From positions 1 through 23,149 of the IMG/VR virus record IMGVR_UViG_3300035158_000132: 23,149 nucleotides of DNA; one strand, given 5' to 3'. The notes beneath the pieces were generated by a model, which was given only the letters and a program-made list of their open reading frames with translations, made no database searches and was not told the DNA's origin. Source of the DNA: a virus. This document shows, in pieces, positions 14,420 to 21,613 of this stretch (its first letter is position 1; each line of letters starts with the position of its first letter). A program made the position numbers and the translations under genes.

Positions 14420-15409
14420 TTAGCTCACCGCGCTCTCGGTGTTGAGAAGCGGCTCCATCAGCCGGATCGGGATTCCGGCTACGAACGTGATGGGACCATA
14501 GTTCTGGACCTCCCGAACGGTCATATAGACGTTGCTCTTCGCATAGGCCGCATTGTCGATCTGACCCTTGAGAGTACGGTTACAAAACGCCACGGCGTTC
14601 CGTCCGACCTTGGGAAGCCAGTTCTTTGCGTTGATAAATACATCAACCCCCTGGCCGATAGTCGTGTCCAGGAAGTTATTGGCCGAACCCGCACTCTCGA
14701 TATTACAGATTCGCATCAGCGACCTCTTGTTGCGCTCCACCAGCGCCGCCCAGATCTCATAGTGCCGTATCCAGGCCCAATAGTTCCCGCTTCCGGTGGG
14801 AGCGGGGATATTGTGTCGACCACGGTCATCGTTGAGAAGACCGGGCTGGGTTCCCTGGGGATAGGCAAGGAAGAACCCGGAACGTCCGAACTCGAACAGA
14901 TACATCGAGGTCAGATCAGAACCGCTTCCTCCCAGGCTCCATACCACATGATCACCTAGGCTGGCTCGTCTGCGGCTGAGGCTCTTGAAAGCATCCGGAA
15001 CGTCGCCCTCGTTGGCGTAGATCAGGTTGTAGATCCAATCCTGCATCAGCCCTTCGAGGTTCATGGCATCCTCGGAATCCCGAACCGCATAAGCGTCCTG
15101 CACGCCCTTGAGTACCCGCTCATCCACGGGGCTGTCGCCCTCATAAAGCTTCACGGGCTCGGGGATCATGTCTGCGGAACTGGAGATCGTGGGTACAGGC
15201 GCATTGGCCTTGCTGAACGCACCCTTGCCGAGACGCTTCGCCTGCAGCTGCTTGTTGTACAGGCCGTGGGTGGCACGGAACCACGCCACTTCATCCACAA
15301 AATCATTCTGCTGCTGAAGCTCGGCGATAACGTTCACGGCACCGTCGTACCCCTCGCGCTTGGTAGCTTCAAGCAGGCTGAGAGGGGTGTTTGCTGTGAT
15401 AACGCTCAT
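14420..15409 (-). CDS. Major capsid protein
   Basis: 329 residues from the ATG at 15409, with AAGGAG at ideal distance. The N-terminus 'SLLEATKREGYDGAVNVIAE' and 'LYNKQLQAKRLGKGAFSKAN', the Gly-rich central stretch 'SLGGSGSDLTSMYLFEFGR', 'GLLNDDRGRHNIPAPTGSG' and the closing 'GPITFVAGIPIRLMEPLLNT' match the BPP-1-like/Bbp17-type capsid proteins of HK97 fold ('G.pir..d.ll.tE' ending). It forms the icosahedral shell. It sits directly after scaffold genes and before the cement gene, and the isolated leader plus strong SD and downstream terminator fit high expression. No cleaved prodomain (delta domain) is obvious, in keeping with a separate scaffold. Confidence 0.92.
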   Translation of the reverse strand: MSVITANTPLSLLEATKREGYDGAVNVIAELQQQNDFVDEVAWFRATHGLYNKQLQAKRLGKGAFSKANAPVPTISSSADMIPEPVKLYEGDSPVDERVLKGVQDAYAVRDSEDAMNLEGLMQDWIYNLIYANEGDVPDAFKSLSRRRASLGDHVVWSLGGSGSDLTSMYLFEFGRSGFFLAYPQGTQPGLLNDDRGRHNIPAPTGSGNYWAWIRHYEIWAALVERNKRSLMRICNIESAGSANNFLDTTIGQGVDVFINAKNWLPKVGRNAVAFCNRTLKGQIDNAAYAKSNVYMTVREVQNYGPITFVAGIPIRLMEPLLNTESAVS

Positions 15410-15593
15410 CGTTTACTCCTTGTGTGTTTGTCTGCAGCTTTCTGGTATCTTGAGATTGCGCCGTCCTGTCCCCTGGTGAGGCTCCGCTCTTACTCCCTGC
15501 CCGGTTTCAGCCAGATGATCTCAAACGCAGGTCTATTTCCGGCACGCCAAGTGGCCAGCGTGTCGCCGCTGTTCGTACCGCAACGCAGTACGT
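15410..15593 (-). other. Intergenic region ahead of the major capsid gene (possible frameshifted extension)
   Basis: This 184-base gap is the longest in the window. Its first part can encode the 35-residue -1 extension of the 53-residue gene (ends 15490). The remaining 80 bases upstream of the capsid ATG form a long leader with no convincing -35/-10 pair visible by eye, ending in the strong SD AAGGAG seven bases before the start. A phage-type promoter cannot be excluded. Confidence 0.35.
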
Positions 15594-15614
15594 TTACTTT
15601 TTCTTGTTCTCCTT
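15574..15614 (-). promoter_or_regulatory. Candidate -1 programmed frameshift signal
   Basis: Reading on the minus strand: SD-like AAGGAG at 15614-15609, five bases, then G-AAA-AAG at 15603-15597 in the zero frame, the stop TAA, one more A, then a hairpin at 15592-15574 (CGTACTGC, loop GTT, GCGGTACG: eight pairs, one a T-G pair). This is the element order of the E. coli dnaX signal. The heptamer is imperfect (G instead of A at its first position) and the spacer to the hairpin is only four bases. A -1 shift would continue for 35 codons to TAA at 15492-15490. Confidence 0.4.
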
Positions 15615-15755
15615 TACGAACTGCTCGAACTCGGGGCTGTAGGTATGCATGGGTTTCTTCGGTTCAGCCCCGGTTTCTTCTTGCCGTTCGCCTTCCGGTG
15701 ATTGCTCACCGTTGTCGTTTTTCATTTCCTCAAGCACATCGTCCAAAAACGCCAT
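15594..15755 (-). CDS. Small acidic protein with scaffold-like YSPEF motif, 53 residues
   Basis: ATG at 15755 overlaps the scaffold stop by one base; TAA at 15596-15594. The protein starts MAFLDDVLEEMKN, has a Glu/Gln/Pro-rich middle and ends 'MHTYSPEFEQFVKENKKK'. Residues 39-46 (YSPEFEQF) repeat the C-terminal motif of the scaffold (YSPEFQQQF), which suggests a shared partner, possibly the coat protein, or descent from a scaffold tail. The last codons AAG-AAA-AAG, an upstream SD-like AAGGAG and a hairpin just after the stop look like a -1 frameshift site that would add 35 residues, ending at 15490. I do not recognise a family. Confidence 0.72.
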   Translation of the reverse strand: MAFLDDVLEEMKNDNGEQSPEGERQEETGAEPKKPMHTYSPEFEQFVKENKKK

Positions 15756-16573
15756 TAGCTTTTTCCTCCAAATTGCTGTTGAAACTCCGGCGAATAGTTG
15801 CCGCCGAATTGCCCCTGTTGCTGCGTACCCGCAGCCCCGGCGCCTTGGGGTCGGCCCTGCACAAACGGCTCATCGGAAAAATGACGCTCGATCTCCGCCA
15901 TCTTCATAGCGAATCCGGGATTGTGGATCAGCCTCGCATCGGTAAGCGCCTTGACGATCTCATTATCCGCCACGCGCTTGATCAGAAACCGTTTGAACAG
16001 ATTCAGCACTTCGGCTTTCTTCTCCTCGTCTCCGCCCAGCTTTTCAAGGAGCTGCGGCTCGAAGCTCTCTGCAGCCTCTTTCTGATCTCCAGCCTGTTTG
16101 GTCTTGCCAGCGGTAGCCAGCTTCAGCACCACGTCGCCGAACTTCTTCGCCTGGGTTTTGGTGAGACCCATGTTGAAAGCCGCCTTCCTGAGTAGCCCTG
16201 CCACTTCCTCGCCGCCTTCGATTCCCTCGAGCTTGATCTCATATTCCTCGGCCTTTTCGGGTAGACCCATGGCCTTCTTGAATGCCTTCAACTCTTCAGC
16301 ATCCGGGTTCTCGGCATTCGGTACGATCACTGCGCGAGAGAGCTTGTCCTCCTGATCCACCACGGCCTGAGCCAGGTCGTTGATCTTCGGGTAGTTGGTC
16401 AGCCGCTCTTTCAGCTTCTCCCGGACCTCCGGCGACATCTGCGACAGATAGGCGATCTCCGCATCCCCCTGACCGTTACCATCAGAGGACGCACCCGCTC
16501 CTTCAGCCGTGGGATCTGCGGTCGCCGCTCCGGCTCCGCCTTCATCTGGAGCCCAATAAATGGTTCTCTTCAC
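15755..16573 (-). CDS. Capsid scaffold protein
   Basis: 272 residues from a GTG overlapping the previous stop (GTGA), with GGAGAAGGAAGA upstream. Acidic, Ala/Gly-rich low-complexity N-terminus (residues 8-40), a long charged helical middle ('MGLPEKAEEYEIKLEGIEGG' and 'MGLTKTQAKKFGDVVLKLA' are typical of podovirus scaffolds), and a Gln/Gly-rich tail ending 'GGNYSPEFQQQFGGKS'. Scaffolds guide coat assembly and leave the prohead before or during packaging. Location between portal and major capsid genes agrees. The C-terminal YSPEF motif recurs in the next small protein. The stop overlaps the next start by one base (TAATG). Confidence 0.85.
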   Translation of the reverse strand: MKRTIYWAPDEGGAGAATADPTAEGAGASSDGNGQGDAEIAYLSQMSPEVREKLKERLTNYPKINDLAQAVVDQEDKLSRAVIVPNAENPDAEELKAFKKAMGLPEKAEEYEIKLEGIEGGEEVAGLLRKAAFNMGLTKTQAKKFGDVVLKLATAGKTKQAGDQKEAAESFEPQLLEKLGGDEEKKAEVLNLFKRFLIKRVADNEIVKALTDARLIHNPGFAMKMAEIERHFSDEPFVQGRPQGAGAAGTQQQGQFGGNYSPEFQQQFGGKS

Positions 16574-16893
16574 TCTTCCTTCTCCTCTTCTTTGCTCATC
16601 ATGCCACGTATGGCGAATATATCGTTATCGTTGGCCGCTTCAGTGTACTTGCGGACCAACTCAAACAGGTTCCATTCATGCACCACGCCGAGCTTGGCCA
16701 GCAGCCGATTACCCAGCGCCTGAAGCTCTGGAATGATCTTTTCCGGATCGCAGGACCATCGGCCACATTCGTTCAGAATCCACGTGAGTACCTGGATGCC
16801 ATCTTCGCTGCCGAATGTCCGGCGAAACACCTCCCGGTCGTTCTCCTCCAGCTTCAGCTTGGCTTCGGTTTCCTGCTTCTCCTGTTTCGTCAT
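16570..16893 (-). CDS. Bbp19-like phage protein
   Basis: 107 residues, starting at an ATG overlapping the portal stop (ATGA). The core 'REVFRRTFGSEDGIQVLTWI' followed by 'LNECG' resembles the Bbp19 family ('yrrtF.t.dG..VL..l'), a small conserved protein encoded between portal and scaffold in BPP-1-like phages. The ends are highly charged (EEEKEE at the C-terminus) and the predicted structure is helical. Its molecular role is unknown; position between portal and scaffold suggests a head assembly function. The next gene begins through a GTGA overlap. Confidence 0.72.
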   Translation of the reverse strand: MTKQEKQETEAKLKLEENDREVFRRTFGSEDGIQVLTWILNECGRWSCDPEKIIPELQALGNRLLAKLGVVHEWNLFELVRKYTEAANDNDIFAIRGMMSKEEEKEE

Positions 16894-18626
16894 TCGGCCT
16901 CCCCTCCTGCCCTGGGCGGAACAACCGCTTCGGCGAGGCTACCCGGCTGCGGACTCTCCGCTGCGGCCTGGAAAGCCTGCGCTCCGGCCTTGGCGGATTC
17001 CACCTGCATCTTGTGCTGCATGACCTTAGCCTCTAGCTGCGCCCGGGCAGCTCGCATCCGCTGGACCTCGACGATATCCCGAACTACCCGTTTGTCCACA
17101 TGGTACATTTCCTCGGTCACCCGGGCGTACTCGTTGAAATCCACATTGTCCAGCACAGTGCTGCTCTGGCCGAGCTTATTCTGAATCCCAGCGATCACCA
17201 AAAGCTCCTGCAGCCACTGTTTCGTCGTATCCAGACGCAGATACCGTTTCTGCAGCTGGGCCAGGGGAGAAATCAAGTCCACCTGTAGCTGTTGGCCTCG
17301 GAGCGCAGGCGGAGGCGGCGGCACCCTTCCGGTCTCCAGCTCGAGGCGAAACAGGTCCTCAACTGCGGGTTCCAGGAACTCCACCGAAAGCCTGCCGAAG
17401 AAGGCGGTCAGCATGGCCGCCTGCTCGCTCTTGATTCCCTCGACCTCCGTGGCCGTCTTGATCCGCTCCAGGTTCTCGGTGAGCACCAGAAACAGGTTTG
17501 CGTAGTAGGTCTGGTTGATCGAGTCCTGCATCATCTTCAGGTCCTCGGCCAGCGTCTCAATCTTCCCTACTGTCAGCGCTGGCGCAAAATCCTGTCCTGG
17601 ACCCACGTAGGTAATACCGTTCGGAGTGAGATTGATCTTTCCTCGCAGGCCCTCGGTGGCTTTCAGCGGCGTTCGGGCAGCGTTCTGTACCAGCCGGCTG
17701 AAATCCTTCCGCATCCCATTCGCCTGCTTCACATTGGAGATCTCGATCATGCCCGGGCAGTCACTTCCCCACACGTCTCCATCGGGGTTACGGCTCCACC
17801 GCCAGGCGAAAAAACACTTGGTGCTGTACCCGCCCTCCCGGATGGGCTGATCATGATCGCTTTCGGCCACGTAGAGCGAATAATAGGGCATTCCCCGCGT
17901 CTCCCTGGCCCCGATATCCAGGTCGAACTTATCAAGCGGCAGGATGAACTGCTGAAACAGCCAGCTGCCGGTCTTACCCTGCTCGTAGTCTTCCCGGATC
18001 TTCTGAGGCAAGGCATCAATGCCGAACAGGGCGGCTGCCTCATAGGGCCTGAGCCAGAGATCACGAAACAGCGTATCCGCTTCACCCCACGGGTTTTCCA
18101 TGAGAAGCACCCGCTTCAGATGCAGGGTATGGTAATGCGGTACGCCCCGAACCGGATCATCCTGGCGGAACATGACCGCAGTACCGAAATCTGCGCCGGT
18201 GCGGACAAATCCGCGCCCTTCATCGTAAAAGGAGCTGAGATTCAGCCGATGGTACATATTGCCTTCCACACGCTGAAGCCACTCGGCGACCTCTTGCCGG
18301 TCCATCAATTCCTCGTCCTCGAGGATCAGCCGCATCCAGGGCGCTCCGCGGCTGAACGCATAGCCCTGAATACCGTCGGAGAGCCGCACCGAAGCTTTGA
18401 TTCCGGTGTTGTCGTAGATATTCTGAAAGCTCCTCGGCCCGGTCTTGGCGGGCGCTTCGGTGTTCCAGTCGGACATTGCCGGATTGAGCTTCTCGGCGAT
18501 ATCCGCCCACGTCGGATCATAGCGCTTGCGCTCGTTGAGCTGATCCTGCCGGATGGTGTACAGCTTCTCCACGCTCTCCTTGCTGATCCGGGGGCATGCT
18601 TGAATTATTTCACTCGTTTTTGCCAT
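16890..18626 (-). CDS. Portal protein (head-to-tail connecting protein family)
   Basis: 578 residues, ATG preceded by AAAGGAACG. It matches the T7-type/Bbp 'head-to-tail connecting' portals in length and landmarks: 'RYDPTWADIAEKLNP' near the N-terminus, 'ASVRLSDGIQGYAFSRGAPW' at about residues 78-97, 'FGTAVMFRQDD' at about 148-158, 'MRKDFSRLVQNAARTPL', and the Pro-rich 'RVPPPPPALRG' followed by 'LISPLAQLQKRY' in the C-terminal third. The end is helical and Ala/Gln-rich. As a dodecameric ring it forms the DNA channel, docks the terminase during packaging and the adaptor afterwards. It follows the terminase genes and overlaps the Bbp19-like gene by ATGA. Confidence 0.93.
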   Translation of the reverse strand: MAKTSEIIQACPRISKESVEKLYTIRQDQLNERKRYDPTWADIAEKLNPAMSDWNTEAPAKTGPRSFQNIYDNTGIKASVRLSDGIQGYAFSRGAPWMRLILEDEELMDRQEVAEWLQRVEGNMYHRLNLSSFYDEGRGFVRTGADFGTAVMFRQDDPVRGVPHYHTLHLKRVLLMENPWGEADTLFRDLWLRPYEAAALFGIDALPQKIREDYEQGKTGSWLFQQFILPLDKFDLDIGARETRGMPYYSLYVAESDHDQPIREGGYSTKCFFAWRWSRNPDGDVWGSDCPGMIEISNVKQANGMRKDFSRLVQNAARTPLKATEGLRGKINLTPNGITYVGPGQDFAPALTVGKIETLAEDLKMMQDSINQTYYANLFLVLTENLERIKTATEVEGIKSEQAAMLTAFFGRLSVEFLEPAVEDLFRLELETGRVPPPPPALRGQQLQVDLISPLAQLQKRYLRLDTTKQWLQELLVIAGIQNKLGQSSTVLDNVDFNEYARVTEEMYHVDKRVVRDIVEVQRMRAARAQLEAKVMQHKMQVESAKAGAQAFQAAAESPQPGSLAEAVVPPRAGGEAE

Positions 18627-18635
18627 ATCGTTCCT

Positions 18636-19361
18636 TTACCAGAAGTCGTACGGATCCCACTGCGGTCCTTCCTGCTCCTGCGGTAGCTCCCGCTCGGGGA
18701 TCTCCTGTTGCGGTCGGTGTTTTACAAACCACCAAGCGCCCATGAGAAAGCAGATCACCAGATCGTCATGCTCCTCTTCGGTCTCCGCCTCGTAGACCTT
18801 CCGCTTGGTCTTCTCGTTGATCTTGCCCCGAAACCGCTTGAACTGCTCGCGCGCCTCCTCCGCCCATTTCAGTCCTGCGGCCACCCGCACCCGCTCCTGC
18901 TGCACAAGGAGCTGCCCTGCGGCTACCAAGTCGGTTTTGGGTACGTGGATCTCCTTGAGCGTCCGCATCTTCAACCTGGGCGCTCCGGGAAACACTTCAG
19001 CCACATCGGCGTAGACTTCCCGTACCTTTCCGGCGCCGGTGGTAACAATCGGTACGGGCCTCAAGCCTTTTTCCCGCATGATCTCCACTACGGCCTCACC
19101 TACCCCGGTACCATCAACGATCAGCTCGGCGTTCTCTACAAGACTCGCCTTTTGCAGAAGCTCGCCAATCTCATCCACAATCGGATGATAATGAACACCC
19201 TGTTTCTGCGTGATGTACACGATATCGTAATAGTGCACCACGCGGTTCAGCTGCTTCAAAAGCTCATAGCCGAGCACGACCTGCGGGTTATCCTTCATGA
19301 CCATGATAGCGGTGTAATCCCGCTTTTTGGCCAGATCCACCAAAACCGCATACTCTTTCAC
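18636..19361 (-). CDS. Terminase large subunit, RNase H-fold nuclease domain only (split TerL)
   Basis: 241 residues from a GTG whose own SD, GGAGAG, lies three bases upstream. The RNase H-like nuclease pattern is complete: first acidic residue D9 in 'YAVLVDLAKKRDYTAI', second D83 in 'ELIVDGTGVG', third D199/D200 in 'EEHDDLVICFLMGAWW'. These are the metal-binding residues that cut concatemeric DNA in large terminases. No ATPase motifs are present. With the preceding 309-residue ATPase protein the total, about 550 residues, equals an ordinary one-piece large terminase. The two proteins presumably associate to form the motor-nuclease. Stop is nine bases before the portal gene. Confidence 0.9.
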   Translation of the reverse strand: MKEYAVLVDLAKKRDYTAIMVMKDNPQVVLGYELLKQLNRVVHYYDIVYITQKQGVHYHPIVDEIGELLQKASLVENAELIVDGTGVGEAVVEIMREKGLRPVPIVTTGAGKVREVYADVAEVFPGAPRLKMRTLKEIHVPKTDLVAAGQLLVQQERVRVAAGLKWAEEAREQFKRFRGKINEKTKRKVYEAETEEEHDDLVICFLMGAWWFVKHRPQQEIPERELPQEQEGPQWDPYDFW

Positions 19362-20287
19362 AGACTCTCCACATGAGGACTCACCAGAACGCCCTCTTTG
19401 TCTTCAGCCTTCAGCGGATGATCAAAGATCCGGTCAACCTGGTCGTAATCGAACACCAGGTCCTCCGGCTCCACGTACTCACACAGATACTCCTGGCGGA
19501 ACCAGCGCTCTCCATGCTCCTCCAGCTCCTCGAGCATGAACTCCTTATCCCGGTGCCGGGGTGAATAGAATCCATGGATTCCGTTGGCCGCCATCCGCCT
19601 GCGGAACTGCGCTTCGCCTTCCGCAGGGATCAACTCCCCATATTCGTTCAGATCCCAGGGAGCCTTGACCACGACCCGCAACCACCGCCTCGACTGGCTG
19701 GCCCGATAGAACCATCCGTCCCGCCCGTTGGGAGTACTCAGGGCGATCACCACGCACCGAGGATTTTCGGTCAGCATGGGCCGCACCGTCTTGTACAGCA
19801 CGTCCTCAATCCAGGCTGCCTCGTCGAAGACGATCACCCGGGGCATGGATTTTCCCCGCTTGGTCTTGGCCGTCGACGTATGAGCTCGGACGTAGCTTCC
19901 GTTGGGAAGCTTGATATGCTCAGTCGAGTCCAGCACCAAGTGCGGATACGAATCGTCTCGCCTGATGAAATCTTTTACCCGCTCGATATCGTCCTTCGAC
20001 TGATCATCCGAAGGCGCATAGATCAGGCTGAGGGCCCGCTCCGTTTTCGACACATACGCCGGCACACCTGCGGTGACCGTGCTTTTGCCCGATTGCCTGG
20101 CCCCGTTGATATGAACCCGGGTCCAGCCCTTCTTGATCGCATCCAGAGCAAACACCTGCCATTCAAACGGCTCATATCCAAGCCGCCGCAGGTACTCGGT
20201 GGGATCCACCGTGTCCAGCAGCTCAAGCGCCAGCAATCTCCTTAAGTGCTGCGACAATCCTGCTTCGGGCATCGGGTACATCTTCAA
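19358..20287 (-). CDS. terL: Terminase large subunit, ATPase domain only (split TerL)
   Basis: 309 residues. It is the DNA-packaging motor ATPase: Walker A at about residues 62-70 (GARQSGKST), Walker B at 151-156 (VIVFDE), and the coupling motif at 184-188 (STPNG). Residues 36-45 ('LGYEPFEWQ') resemble the adenine-binding Q motif region. The protein stops after 'EDLVFDYDQVDRIFDHP', the place where a normal large terminase passes into its nuclease domain; that domain is encoded by the next gene, which starts in the -1 frame through a GTGA overlap. The start at 20287 overlaps the small terminase gene by 65 bases; ATGs at 20281 and 20272 are alternatives and would only shorten the N-terminus slightly. 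It should act with the portal at the prohead vertex. Confidence 0.93.
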   Translation of the reverse strand: MKMYPMPEAGLSQHLRRLLALELLDTVDPTEYLRRLGYEPFEWQVFALDAIKKGWTRVHINGARQSGKSTVTAGVPAYVSKTERALSLIYAPSDDQSKDDIERVKDFIRRDDSYPHLVLDSTEHIKLPNGSYVRAHTSTAKTKRGKSMPRVIVFDEAAWIEDVLYKTVRPMLTENPRCVVIALSTPNGRDGWFYRASQSRRWLRVVVKAPWDLNEYGELIPAEGEAQFRRRMAANGIHGFYSPRHRDKEFMLEELEEHGERWFRQEYLCEYVEPEDLVFDYDQVDRIFDHPLKAEDKEGVLVSPHVESL

Positions 20288-20891
20288 CGGCCTCCAAAAT
20301 CGCCAGCTTTATCTCCGCCCATTGCTCGATCGCCGCCACGTTGACCACGATATCCTGAATCTGCCCGCCCACCCGGGCCATGAACTCCATCTGCTCTCGG
20401 GCCTTGCTCATGGTCTGCAGCACCAGGGTCCGAGGGTCGGCGTGCTTGGAACGAAGGCCGAGCGGAACCTTGCCCGCTTTTTCCAGCCGGTTCAGCGCAT
20501 CCTGCAGGCTCATCGTCCGCTTCCGCCGGTTGCCCTCTTTGTCGACCTCGATGTAAGCAATTACGATCTCCTCGGCCCGCGGCCCCAGGAAATACTCACC
20601 CGGCTTGTCCGGGTGCTCCAGGTACTCATCGCAGGCCCGGTACATTTTGTTGATCCGCTCGATGGCCTCCTTCACCTGGTCCAGGGCGAGGGAGCCATTT
20701 TTCATGCCCCGCTCATAGGCCGCTTCCGCGGTCTGAGGCAACAATTTGTTCCGGAGATATCGAGACAGAGCGGCTTTTGAAACGCCATAGCGTTCCGTTA
20801 TTTCCCGATATTTGTCTCCCCGGACAAGCGCCTTGACGATCCGGTCTTTCTTCGGGTGCTGCTCAATCTCGCATTTTCTGCCACGCGGCAC
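20223..20891 (-). CDS. terS: Terminase small subunit-like protein with N-terminal helix-turn-helix
   Basis: 222 residues from a GTG at 20891, with AGGA about eight bases upstream. Residues about 15-48 ('DRIVKALVRGDKYREITERY' followed by 'GVSKAALSRYLRNK') form a clear helix-turn-helix of the kind used by phage small terminase subunits to bind the packaging start site. The remainder is helical and charged, consistent with an oligomerisation region. It is immediately followed by the large terminase ATPase gene, overlapping it by 65 bases, the normal gene order. Function is inferred from the HTH and position; the sequence family is divergent, so a transcription regulator cannot be fully excluded, but the location makes terminase much more likely. 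Confidence 0.72.
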   Translation of the reverse strand: MPRGRKCEIEQHPKKDRIVKALVRGDKYREITERYGVSKAALSRYLRNKLLPQTAEAAYERGMKNGSLALDQVKEAIERINKMYRACDEYLEHPDKPGEYFLGPRAEEIVIAYIEVDKEGNRRKRTMSLQDALNRLEKAGKVPLGLRSKHADPRTLVLQTMSKAREQMEFMARVGGQIQDIVVNVAAIEQWAEIKLAILEAVEDVPDARSRIVAALKEIAGA

Positions 20892-20900
20892 ACCGATTTC

Positions 20901-21065
20901 CTACCGCCGTCTGTTGCTGTTGATCGCCCGGGCCTGTGCGCTGGCCTTCGCTTTGGTGGTATGGCCTCCGCCGTCTCGAGCGTTGCCCTTGCTCGTCTTG
21001 GCGATCCTTCCGCTGGGCTCTACCACCCGGTATCTGCTTCCTCGTTTCTCTACATGCACCGGCAT
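20901..21065 (-). CDS. Small basic phage protein with GGGH motif, 54 residues
   Basis: ATG at 21065 follows the preceding TGA by a single base and has GGAAGGTG about nine bases upstream; the frame ends at TAG 20903-20901. The protein begins MPVHVEKRGSRYRVVEPSG and continues with 'KTSKGNARDGGGHTTKAKA' and 'AQARAINSNRRR'. This layout (short strand pair, 'P-x-G', 'DGGGH', 'KA..QxRAIN') matches a widespread family of very small phage proteins of unknown function, as far as I can recall. It is basic, so nucleic acid contact is possible but unproven. It fills the gap between the 82-residue gene and the small terminase gene. Confidence 0.7.
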   Translation of the reverse strand: MPVHVEKRGSRYRVVEPSGRIAKTSKGNARDGGGHTTKAKASAQARAINSNRRR

Positions 21066-21066
21066 T

Positions 21067-21315
21067 TCAATACACCTTCCACGTCGTGATACAATCGATC
21101 TCCCGCCTGGTGGCCTTCCGGATCACCAGACCGGAGTGATAGTAGTTGATCGTGCCGTCGCCGAACCGGGGCTTGATGACCTCAGCCCGGATCCGCTTGC
21201 CTTTATGCTCGATCCAGATTTCGGCTACGGCCTTATTTTCTCTGCTATATCGACAGGCCTCCTCCCAATCGGGATATTTCCTTAATTGCGGCTGTTTGTC
21301 CTTGACTAGTGGCAC
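21067..21315 (-). CDS. Hypothetical small protein, 82 residues
   Basis: GTG start at 21315, six bases after GGAGAG, 13 bases downstream of the previous stop. The protein is basic and without membrane segments; 'AVAEIWIEHKGKRIRAEVIKPRFGDGTINYYHSGLVI' (split here: AVAEIWIEHKG, KRIRAEVIKPRFG, INYYHSGLVI) reads as a run of short beta strands rich in Lys/Arg. I do not recognise the family. Its stop is separated by one base from the next start, so it is part of the same translationally coupled run leading into the terminase genes. Confidence 0.65.
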   Translation of the reverse strand: MPLVKDKQPQLRKYPDWEEACRYSRENKAVAEIWIEHKGKRIRAEVIKPRFGDGTINYYHSGLVIRKATRREIDCITTWKVY

Positions 21316-21328
21316 TTGTTTCTCTCCA

Positions 21329-21613
21329 TCATTCGTAAGAAGGTTTTTGAATCACATATAAGGTGCCACTATCCATAGTCTGCACTTTCAGTTTCTTAAC
21401 CGAATGTCGAAGAATATGGATCTTGCTAAAATTGGCACCATCGGCGACTTCTTCCCAAACGGTGTTCCCATCCCCATCCAATATCAATAGATCATCCCCG
21501 GCCAAAGCATTCTTGGATATCCAGTGTAAATAACTCACATTCACATTGAAGTTCAGTTGATCACCCTCGGCAGTGAATTTGATAACAGCGAAATTCTCTT
21601 GGCTTACTCCCAC
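21329..21613 (-). CDS. Hypothetical small phage protein, 94 residues
   Basis: Starts at a GTG (21613) lying inside the last codons of the LamG-like gene, overlapping it by 10 bases, with a purine-rich GGAGAGG just upstream. The product is mixed alpha/beta in appearance, with 'GDDLLILDGDGNTVWEE' suggesting a beta hairpin and no signal peptide or membrane segment. I do not recognise a family. The position between an adhesin and the terminase, and strict co-orientation and overlap, suggest a minor virion or assembly component. Base composition is as AT-rich as the upstream lectin gene, so the two may have moved together. Confidence 0.7.
   Translation of the reverse strand: MGVSQENFAVIKFTAEGDQLNFNVNVSYLHWISKNALAGDDLLILDGDGNTVWEEVADGANFSKIHILRHSVKKLKVQTMDSGTLYVIQKPSYE

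Noticed and set aside
15266-16195. 309-codon plus-strand open frame across capsid start and scaffold
   Set aside because: Spans two clear genes and their gap on the opposite strand; no recognisable domain, no coding context on plus.
17292-18686. 464-codon open frame on the plus strand opposite the portal gene
   Set aside because: It lies over a well-identified portal gene, has Arg/Leu/Gln/Pro-rich composition typical of antisense shadows in GC-biased genes, and no SD or neighbours on that strand.
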